Below, in pieces: positions 58,313-64,000 of a stretch of 64,000 nt of DNA. Where the stretch lies: NCBI RefSeq assembly GCF_004365355.1, contig NZ_SODP01000002.1, forward strand, positions 1,857,846 to 1,921,845. The letters run 5' to 3'. How positions within the stretch are numbered: position 1 is the first letter of the stretch; every line of letters starts with the position of its first letter. Source of the stretch: Kribbella pratensis. Lineage in GTDB: Bacteria > Actinomycetota > Actinomycetes > Propionibacteriales > Kribbellaceae. A program made the translations under genes and the position numbers. The notes below the pieces were generated by a model. That model was not told where the DNA came from. It made no database searches and worked only from the letters and a program-made list of their open reading frames with translations.

Positions 58313-59352
58313 TTCGCACCTGCCTTGATCGCGTCCGCGGCGACGGCCTGGAACCGCAGGTCGTACAGGTCCTTGGCCTGGATCACCTTGTTGCCGGTCT
58401 CCTTGGCGAGCAGCTCGATGGTGGCCTGCTGGCGCTGGATCGCGTCACTCCAGTCGGCGCTGATATCCGGGTGGCCGGCGTTGTCGACCAGCCATTGGCC
58501 GTCGGACTCGGTCAGCCCCTGGTCCTTCACGTAGTACCCCTGGATCCATTCCTTGGGGTGCGTGTCGATCCAGATCTGCGCGACGCCCCACGCGGCGACG
58601 TACGCACGGATCGCGGCCGCCTTGCCGCTGTCCTCGAGCGACTCCGTCGGCACGTACAGGTGGCCGGCGTCGTCACGGATGCCGTGCGGGATCGTCGTCG
58701 CGCCGTCCTTGCTGTACTTCGCGAGGTACCGCTTGATCTGCACGCCGCCGATCGGGGCGACCTCGACCTGCTTCGCGGCCAGTGCGTTCACGTAGACGTC
58801 ACCGGTGCTCGGCAGCTCGACCAGCTTCACGTCCTCCTTGGTCAGACCGGCCTTCTGCAGCACCTTCAGCACCAGCGCACCCTGCGCCTGACCGGGGCTG
58901 TAGGCGATCTTCTTGCCGCGCAGGTCGGACAGCGTCTTCACCGTGGTCCCCGGCGCGATGCCCAACTGGTAGATCGGGTGGTTCAGCGGGTCCTTGCGGA
59001 ACTTCGAGGCGACGATCTTCACGTGCAGCCCGGTCCAGGTCGCGTGGATCGGTGGGATCTCAGCCACCGAGCCGACGTCGAGAGCGTGCGCCCGGAACGC
59101 CTCGGTGGTCTGCGGACCGCCGCTCAGGTTCGCGAACTGCACGTACTTCGAGACCTTGTCGTACTGACCGGACAGCTTGAGCGCGACCTCGGTGGTGGGG
59201 TCGCCGACGACGATCTTCGGACCGTCGGGCACGGTGGTCGGCAGAGCGGCGTCCAGCGAGAGCTTGGCGGCTCCGTCCGCGGAGGCGTTCCCGCTGCAGC
59301 CGGTGACCAGGGCGAGAAGGGCAAGGGCGGCGTACAGGCGTTTTCTAGACAT
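58309..59352 (-). CDS. ssuA: ABC transporter substrate-binding lipoprotein (SsuA-like)
   Basis: A 347-residue lipoprotein. The signal peptide ends in the lipobox LVTGC (Cys near residue 19). The mature protein is an SsuA/TauA/NitT-type binding protein: DVGSVAEIPPIHATWTGLHV, TLSDLRGKKIAYSPGQAQGA and EVAPIGGVQIKRYLAKY. It should catch a sulfonate or related organosulfur compound outside the membrane. The ATG lies eight bases inside the flavin-reductase gene. Confidence 0.9.
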   Translation of the reverse strand: MSRKRLYAALALLALVTGCSGNASADGAAKLSLDAALPTTVPDGPKIVVGDPTTEVALKLSGQYDKVSKYVQFANLSGGPQTTEAFRAHALDVGSVAEIPPIHATWTGLHVKIVASKFRKDPLNHPIYQLGIAPGTTVKTLSDLRGKKIAYSPGQAQGALVLKVLQKAGLTKEDVKLVELPSTGDVYVNALAAKQVEVAPIGGVQIKRYLAKYSKDGATTIPHGIRDDAGHLYVPTESLEDSGKAAAIRAYVAAWGVAQIWIDTHPKEWIQGYYVKDQGLTESDGQWLVDNAGHPDISADWSDAIQRQQATIELLAKETGNKVIQAKDLYDLRFQAVAADAIKAGAK

Positions 59353-59887
59353 GGTTGGCTTTCGCGTAGTGGCCGTCGTGGTAGAGCAGCGGCTCGTGTT
59401 CACGTCGTTCGGTATGGGTGGCAAGGCGCGCGACGACCAGGTAGTGGTCGCCGACGGCGAAGCGGTGCTCGACCTGGGCGCGCAGATAGCTCGGCGCCTC
59501 GTCGAGGACCGGCTCACCGGTCGCCAGCCGGGACCAGTTGGTCGGCTCGGCGAACCGGTCGATCCCGCTGGTAGCGAACCGGCCGGCGATCGCATGCTGG
59601 TCGGCGGACAGGAAGTTGATCACCAGACTGTTCGCCGTACTCACGGTCGGCCAGCTGGATGCGCTGGTGGCGATCGCGAACGACACCAGCGGCGGCAGCA
59701 GGCTGATCGAGACCAGCGAGGTCGCGGTGAAGCCGGCCGGGCCGTGGCCGGCGTCCGCGGTGATCACCACGACACCGGCGGCGTGGCGACGGAAGACGGA
59801 GCGGTAGACGTCGGCGTCCACCACCCGCTCTTCGGAACGGTCGGGTACGACAGACAGGGCAGGACGATTCAGGGCAGGCAAAGACAT
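59345..59887 (-). CDS. Flavin reductase (FMN reductase domain)
   Basis: A 180-residue flavin reductase of the HpaC/FRD group: VYRSVFRRHAAGVVVITADA, FTATSLVSISLLPPLVSFA, and PSYLRAQVEHRFAVGDHYLV. It supplies reduced FMN to the two-component monooxygenase at the end of the operon. GAGGGAGAGAC precedes the ATG. It is the first full gene of the operon, behind the cysteine leader peptide. Confidence 0.92.
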   Translation of the reverse strand: MSLPALNRPALSVVPDRSEERVVDADVYRSVFRRHAAGVVVITADAGHGPAGFTATSLVSISLLPPLVSFAIATSASSWPTVSTANSLVINFLSADQHAIAGRFATSGIDRFAEPTNWSRLATGEPVLDEAPSYLRAQVEHRFAVGDHYLVVARLATHTERREHEPLLYHDGHYAKANHV

Positions 59888-59994
59888 GTCTCTCCCTCGG
59901 AATCGGGGCAGGGACGACCGGCAGCAACTACCGGGCGGGAGGTGGAGGCCGGTATCGACGGGGCCTCATGCAGAGCGAAGTGGCAGAACAGGCG

Positions 59995-60066
59995 TCACCG
60001 ACAGGTGGCGCTCGCCGTCCGCAGCAGATCGATGACGCGACGGCGGGTGAGGAGTGTCGTCGTCAT
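59995..60066 (-). CDS. Cysteine-containing leader peptide of the sulfur operon
   Basis: A 23-residue frame, MTTTLLTRRRVIDLLRTASA then TCR and stop. It matches the RRxxDLxRxxSAxC plan of small actinobacterial 'putative leader peptides' found upstream of sulfur-assimilation and desulfurisation genes, from memory. A Cys codon lies one before the last sense codon, so stalling on uncharged tRNA-Cys could couple translation to sulfur status. It is 108 bases before the flavin reductase. No terminator-antiterminator pair is obvious, so the mechanism is open. Confidence 0.8.
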   Translation of the reverse strand: MTTTLLTRRRVIDLLRTASATCR

Positions 60067-60084
60067 GTCAGCTATCTTCGCACC

Positions 60085-60109
60085 ATTGTCTATCGGCTAA
60101 CTAGACAAT
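60085..60109. promoter_or_regulatory. Operator candidate ATTGTCTA-9-TAGACAAT
   Basis: Perfect 8-bp arms lie 19-43 bases upstream of the leader peptide, at the promoter of the sulfur operon. The ATTGTC core also appears in the palindrome upstream of arcA. The remaining 59888-60200 holds only this site and the leader peptide. Confidence 0.7.
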
Positions 60110-60200
60110 CTCGTGATCCGGACGACGGGCGTGGCGTGGGAGCAGAGGCTATGCTCCACCACCCTCACACGCGGCCCGGTCTGTGCGTTCTACTGTCGTG

Positions 60201-60695
60201 ATGACTCGGGAGAAGGTCGAGCTGCCGCCGTTCCAGGCGCTGATCGACGCGCACTGGCGCGATGTCGCCCGGCTGGCGCGGGCGATGGCCGGGCCGGTGG
60301 ACGGCGACGACGCGGCGCAACGCGCCTGGGAGAAGGCGTACGCGGCGTACCCGGCGCTGACGTCGGCGAAAAACCTGCGCAGCTGGCTCCTCACCATCAC
60401 GGCCCGGTGCGCGACCGACGTACACCGGGCGCGGAAACCGCAGCGCCCGCTGGAGGAGGCGCCGCCGGTGGCGGTCGAGGGCCCGGACGCCGCCGCGTGG
60501 CCGGATCCCGATCTCTGGCGGGCGGTCAACGAACTCCCGGAGCGGCAACGCTTCGCGATCACGCTCAAGTACGTCGGCGACCTGGACCACCACGGCGTGG
60601 CCGCCGCTCTGGACACCACGCCCGCCGCATCGCGCCGGCTCGTCAGCGACGCGCTCGCGACCCTGCGCAGCAAACTCGGAGTAGAAGATGACTGA
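60201..60695 (+). CDS. Sigma-70-like (ECF-type) regulator
   Basis: A 164-residue ECF-like protein. Region 2 is weakly conserved (WRDVARLARAMAGPVDGDDA, then AAQRAWEKAYAAYPAL) with the segment NLRSWLLTITARCATDVHRA, and region 4 carries LPERQRFAITLKYVGDLDHH then GVAAALDTTPAASRRLVSDA. It overlaps the ogt-like gene by eight bases, so it may link sigma control to alkylation repair, as in Ada-type systems, though that is inferred. An ATG start is used. Confidence 0.8.
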   Translation: MTREKVELPPFQALIDAHWRDVARLARAMAGPVDGDDAAQRAWEKAYAAYPALTSAKNLRSWLLTITARCATDVHRARKPQRPLEEAPPVAVEGPDAAAWPDPDLWRAVNELPERQRFAITLKYVGDLDHHGVAAALDTTPAASRRLVSDALATLRSKLGVEDD

Positions 60696-61269
60696 TCTCG
60701 AGAGCCGGCTGACCCGGCTCGCCATGCCCGACCCGGGCCATACCGAACCCAAGCGACCCGTCCTTCCCGACGCCGACGTCGCCTACACGCTGCACGACAC
60801 CCCGATCGGCACGATGCTGCTCGCGATCACCCACGGCCGCGTCGTCGCCAGCTCGTTCGGCGACGAGGAGACGATGACCAACCGCCTCGCGCGGGCCGTG
60901 TCCCCGCGCGTACTCCGGCAGGCCCGCCCGCTGGACGACGTACGACGACAGCTCGACGAATACCTCGCCGGCACTCGTCAGACCTTCGAGCTGGAGGTGG
61001 ATCTCGCGCTGGCGACACCGTTCCAGCGGCTCGTCCTCACAGATCTGCCGACACACACGTCGTACGGCGCGACGACGACGTACGGAACTGTTGCCGCCGA
61101 CATCGACAAGCCCAAGGCGGCCCGCGCGGTCGGTACGGCGCTGGGCGCGAACCCGGTCTGCGTCGTCCTGCCGTGCCACCGGGTCGTGGGCGCGAACGGG
61201 GCTCTCACCGGGTACGCCGGCGGGTTGGACGCAAAACGATTCTTGCTGAATCTCGAAGCAAAAAGCTGA
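60688..61269 (+). CDS. ogt: Methylated-DNA-[protein]-cysteine S-methyltransferase
   Basis: A 193-residue DNA repair protein that takes the alkyl group of O6-alkylguanine onto its own cysteine. The C-terminal domain contains VVLPCHRVVGANGALTGYAG with the acceptor Cys in PCHRV, and TPFQRLVLTDLP before it. The N-terminal domain LHDTPIGTMLLAITHGRVVA is the usual companion fold. It is coupled to the sigma-like gene by an 8-base overlap. Confidence 0.92.
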   Translation: MTDLESRLTRLAMPDPGHTEPKRPVLPDADVAYTLHDTPIGTMLLAITHGRVVASSFGDEETMTNRLARAVSPRVLRQARPLDDVRRQLDEYLAGTRQTFELEVDLALATPFQRLVLTDLPTHTSYGATTTYGTVAADIDKPKAARAVGTALGANPVCVVLPCHRVVGANGALTGYAGGLDAKRFLLNLEAKS

Positions 61270-61312
61270 GTTTTCCGGAATTGCCCGGAATGGTTTTAGA
61301 CTCGGTAAAACA

Positions 61313-61350
61313 AGGAGCAGATCCCCAATGTGGAGTGGGGATCTGCTCCT
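61313..61350 (-). terminator. Terminator of the methyltransferase operon
   Basis: AGGAGCAGATCCCCA pairs perfectly with TGGGGATCTGCTCCT around an 8-base loop. Read on the minus strand TTGTTTTA follows, so it terminates the methyltransferase gene; it may also stop the ogt transcript. Confidence 0.88.
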
Positions 61351-61359
61351 CCTGACGTG

Positions 61360-62043
61360 TCAGGAAGTTGCTGGCTGGTGGATCTCCAAGATGAGCCGGC
61401 GGCGTCCGCCCCAGTCGCGTTTGTAGACCTTGTAGTCGTTGATTCCGGCGGCAGCGCACAGGCGCCCGTAGCTGATCTCGTCGTGGATGAAGTGCACGCC
61501 GCTGCGGTTGTCGCTGAACTCGGTCGTGACGATCCGGTGCTCCGGTCCCTGCCGCATGCCGTTCGCGATCTCGGCCGCGGTCGCCGGTCCCCAGGCGGGG
61601 CCTTCGATGATCGCGATCCCGCCCGGCTTCAGCACCCGGGAGATCTCGCAGATCGTCGAGATCTGCTCGTCCTCGGCGAACAGCTCGTGGAACGCCGTCC
61701 ACAGGCAGATCACCGCGTCGAACGAGTCCCACTTGTACGGGAGATCGGTCATCGAGCCGATCGCCCAGTCGATCGCAAGCTCCTCCTCGGCAGCCTTCGC
61801 CCGGCCGGCCTCGATCAGGTTCGGCGAGATGTCCAGCCCGCGGACGACCTTGCCGGCCTTGCGCAGCGGCAACGCGATCCGTCCGTACCCGCAGCACAGG
61901 TCGAGCACCGACTCCTTGCCGTCCAGCAGCTCCTCGACGGCCTTGACGATCAGCGCGTCCCGCTCAGGCGTCGTACGCGCGGCCAATCCGTCGGCCCCCA
62001 GTTCCGCGTACTCGGCCCGGCTGCGCAGTGCGGAATTCAGCAT
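61360..62043 (-). CDS. Class I SAM-dependent methyltransferase
   Basis: A 227-residue methyltransferase. Motif I is VLDLCCGYGRIALPLRKAG and motif II GLDISPNLIEAGRAKA, with motif IV region SFDAVICLWTAFHELFAE and RVLKPGGIAIIEGPAWGPA. The end RDWGGRRRLILEIHQPATS is unusual. ATG 62043 gives the expected size; the frame stays open 210 bases upstream. The acceptor is unknown. It lies downstream of an unrelated gene in the same direction. Confidence 0.88.
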   Translation of the reverse strand: MLNSALRSRAEYAELGADGLAARTTPERDALIVKAVEELLDGKESVLDLCCGYGRIALPLRKAGKVVRGLDISPNLIEAGRAKAAEEELAIDWAIGSMTDLPYKWDSFDAVICLWTAFHELFAEDEQISTICEISRVLKPGGIAIIEGPAWGPATAAEIANGMRQGPEHRIVTTEFSDNRSGVHFIHDEISYGRLCAAAGINDYKVYKRDWGGRRRLILEIHQPATS

Positions 62044-62059
62044 GTCGCAAGTATTCCGG

Positions 62060-62677
62060 TTACTCCGGGTCAGTGACCAGCGCCCTGCCTTTCCGGAAGA
62101 AGGCGAGTACGTCGGGCAGCTCGGCCAGCGGGCGGGCGGCGCCGAACGACGTGTTCCAGAAGTCCCCTGTCCGCGGCGTCCACGGACCGACGTACGCATA
62201 CGGCTCGGGGATGGCGTCGTCACCCGGCGACAGGCCGTAGTTGACCTCGTCAAGGGTTATGCCGACGTCGAAGTGTTCCGGCCAGAGAACGGGCGTCTGG
62301 TCGGGGTCCAGCTGCCGCAGGGCGGCGTCGCCACGCGCGAACGCGTCCGCCAGCAGGCGCGCGGCCGCGGGGTCGACCTCCAGCTCCTCGCCGGGTCGTA
62401 CGCCGGGACCGCCGCTGTAGACGTCGTCGAGCGGAGACGCCTCGAGTCCGGCCGCGGCGGCGAGTTCGGCGTACGTGCCGGTCAGCGGGAGCGATCCGGC
62501 CGGCGTGACCAGGCGGTCGACGTCCACTCTGACGCCAGGGTCAGCAAGCGTGGCGAAGCCGCCCGGTACGACGCGCAGCCTGATGCCACCTCCGCTGCGG
62601 TACTGCGGTCCGGCCAGCAGGAGCTCGGCGACGCCGTGCAGGGATCGGCGGGTTACGGCCAGCGAACGTTCGTCCAT
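62060..62677 (-). CDS. Hypothetical protein, 205 residues
   Basis: A soluble acidic protein that I do not recognise. It begins MDERSLAVTRRSLHGVAELL, has the segment RLRVVPGGFATLADPGVRVD, and a tryptophan-rich middle (VLWPEHFDVGITLDEVNYGL). AGGAGG lies 11 bases before ATG 62677. From memory, the overall plan resembles actinobacterial proteins of unknown function. It is directly upstream of the methyltransferase on the same strand (16-base gap), so the two may be cotranscribed. Confidence 0.65.
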   Translation of the reverse strand: MDERSLAVTRRSLHGVAELLLAGPQYRSGGGIRLRVVPGGFATLADPGVRVDVDRLVTPAGSLPLTGTYAELAAAAGLEASPLDDVYSGGPGVRPGEELEVDPAAARLLADAFARGDAALRQLDPDQTPVLWPEHFDVGITLDEVNYGLSPGDDAIPEPYAYVGPWTPRTGDFWNTSFGAARPLAELPDVLAFFRKGRALVTDPE

Positions 62678-62763
62678 GAGCGCAGTTTCCTCCTGTAACA
62701 CCTGGCCGCGGAACGGCACTGTTCATTCACAAGGTTGGTGTCGCGGCGGGTGGGAGGCGTTAC

Positions 62764-64000
62764 ATGTCGGGCAACTGGCACCGGGTGGACCAGGACGACG
62801 TACCGGCGGACGGGCGGGTCCGCAGCGTCGTCGTCGACGGGCGGAGCGTCGCTCTCGCGCGCTGCGGCGCGCGGCTCGGCGCGCTGGAGAACAAGTGCCC
62901 GCACCAGGGCGGCCCGTTGGGCGAGGGCTCGATCGAGAAGGGTCTGCTGCGGTGCCCCTGGCACGGGTACGACTACGACCCGATTACCGGGCAGCCGCCG
63001 GAAGGGTTCTCCGACGGTGTTCCGTCGTACCCGGTGGACGAACGGGCGGACGGCGTGTACGTGCAGCTGCCGGACCCGCCGGCGCCGGTCCGGACGGTGG
63101 CCGACGTACTGGTCGAGACATTGGTTGCCCACGGCATCAGTCATGTCTTCGGCATGGTGGGTCACTCCAACCTCGGGTTCGCCGAGGCGATGCGGCGCGC
63201 GGAACAGCGTGGCGAGCTGACGTACGTCGGCATCCGGCACGAGGGAGCCGCGGCGTTCGCGGCATCGGCGTACGGGAAGCTCACCGGCCGCCCGGCCGCC
63301 TGCTTCGCGATCGCCGGACCGGGCTCGACCAACCTGCTCACCGGGCTGTACGACGCCAAGCTCGACGGGTCGCCGGTCATCGCGATCTCCGGGCAGGTGC
63401 CGTCCAAGGTCCTCGGCCGCGGGGCCTTCCAGGACCTCGACCTGACCGCGGTCTTCAAGGATGTCGCGGTGTCGAGTACCGCGGTCCAGGCGGGCAGCGA
63501 CCACGCCGAGCTCGCCGCGCTCGCGGTCAAGCATGCGATCGACGGACGCGGCGTCGCTCACCTCGTGCTGCCCGATGAGGTGCAGGTGCTCCCGTCCGAC
63601 GCGACCGCCAAGACACCGGCCGGCAGGCTCTCGCGGCGGTGCATCCAGCCTGATTCGCAAACCCTTGACCGAGCCGCTGCCGTGATTCGGGACGCCCGGC
63701 GTCCGGTGGTGATCGTCGGTCACGGCGCGCGCGGCGCCGAGACCGAGGTCCGCGAGCTGGCCGAGCGACTCAACGCTCCGGTCTTGACCACGTTCAGGGC
63801 CAAGGGCCTGGTCCCGGACACACATCCGCTCGGCGCCGGAGTGCTCGGTCGCAGCGGTACGCCGGTCGCGAGCTGGCTGATGAACGAGTCGGACCTGCTG
63901 ATCGTGGTCGGCGCATCGTTCTCGAACCACACCGGAATCGCGAACTACAAGCAGATCGTGCAGATCGACGACCACCACGCCGCGATCGGACGGTTCGACG
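62764..64000 (+). CDS. Rieske-TPP enzyme fusion (partial, open at window end)
   Basis: An unbroken frame from ATG 62764, with GGGAGG upstream, to the window edge (412 residues seen). Residues about 40-75 carry a Rieske [2Fe-2S] site: NKCPHQGGPLGEG and LRCPWHGYDYDP give CxH and CxxH ligands. From about residue 108 a thiamine-diphosphate enzyme follows: VADVLVETLVAHGISHVFGM, YVGIRHEGAAAFAASAYGKL with the TPP-activating Glu, and the start of the central domain VVIVGHGARGAETEVRELAE. The C-terminal PYR/PP part is off the window. It may be a pyruvate-oxidase or acetolactate-synthase-like enzyme with its own electron-transfer centre. Confidence 0.88.
   Translation, partial: MSGNWHRVDQDDVPADGRVRSVVVDGRSVALARCGARLGALENKCPHQGGPLGEGSIEKGLLRCPWHGYDYDPITGQPPEGFSDGVPSYPVDERADGVYVQLPDPPAPVRTVADVLVETLVAHGISHVFGMVGHSNLGFAEAMRRAEQRGELTYVGIRHEGAAAFAASAYGKLTGRPAACFAIAGPGSTNLLTGLYDAKLDGSPVIAISGQVPSKVLGRGAFQDLDLTAVFKDVAVSSTAVQAGSDHAELAALAVKHAIDGRGVAHLVLPDEVQVLPSDATAKTPAGRLSRRCIQPDSQTLDRAAAVIRDARRPVVIVGHGARGAETEVRELAERLNAPVLTTFRAKGLVPDTHPLGAGVLGRSGTPVASWLMNESDLLIVVGASFSNHTGIANYKQIVQIDDHHAAIGRFD

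Overview
The window is a 64 kb piece of a high-GC actinobacterial chromosome. Actinobacterial markers include a bacterial proteasome activator (Bpa) ending in a proteasome-docking tail, a WhiB-type Fe-S regulator, two ECF sigma factors fused to C-terminal accessory domains, a SEC-C/DUF5926 protein, and an MptB-like polyprenol-phosphomannose mannosyltransferase. Many genes have a TAnnnT -10 box only 6-7 nt before ATG or GTG, which implies leaderless transcripts. Gene style suggests the Kribbella/Nocardioidales group, but no rRNA or marker gene here fixes the genus. I see no prophage, CRISPR array or intact insertion sequence.

Layout. 0-6.3 kb: an ECF42 sigma factor with a DGPF partner, an MFS exporter, a small DUF6131 membrane protein, a second DGPF protein, an enoyl-CoA hydratase and a SnoaL protein divergent from its likely TetR repressor. 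7-18.4 kb: a secreted cell-wall protein, an FAD oxidase, an ECF41 sigma factor, a GH16-like protein, a trpD gene behind a complete Trp-codon attenuator, a frameshifted double-GNAT gene, and an ArsR-SRPBCC-reductase operon. 18.4-26 kb: poorly conserved genes, a tRNA-Ser(UGA), two MFS transporters, kinase-like proteins and relics of mobile or decayed DNA. 26.4-30.1 kb: an unusual repeat-rich locus in which a JmjC/cupin oxygenase is translationally coupled to a DGGA-repeat protein and followed by a 27-bp tandem repeat array. 30-43 kb: CobC-like aminotransferase, nitrilase, mobA, quinone oxidoreductase, a TetR/VOC pair, bpa, a WhiB-like regulator, serS with a HAD phosphatase, and a PAP2-diacylglycerol kinase fusion. 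43-44.5 kb: a dense patch of micro- and minisatellites. 45-64 kb: larB-larC for the nickel-pincer cofactor, a mannosyltransferase/GT2 pair, arginine deiminase, a candidate small RNA, a SEC-C protein, a GDPD, a sulfur-scavenging operon led by a Cys-codon leader peptide, a sigma-like/Ogt pair, and a Rieske-TPP enzyme fusion cut by the window end.

The strongest regulatory readings are the trp attenuator (12.0-12.12 kb), the cysteine leader peptide of the desulfurisation operon (59.99-60.07 kb), and a promoter-hairpin-terminator unit that looks like an orphan small RNA (51.69-51.86 kb). The least explained system is the oxygenase/DGGA-repeat locus. All functions come from reading the sequence and from memory of protein families; no database search was run.
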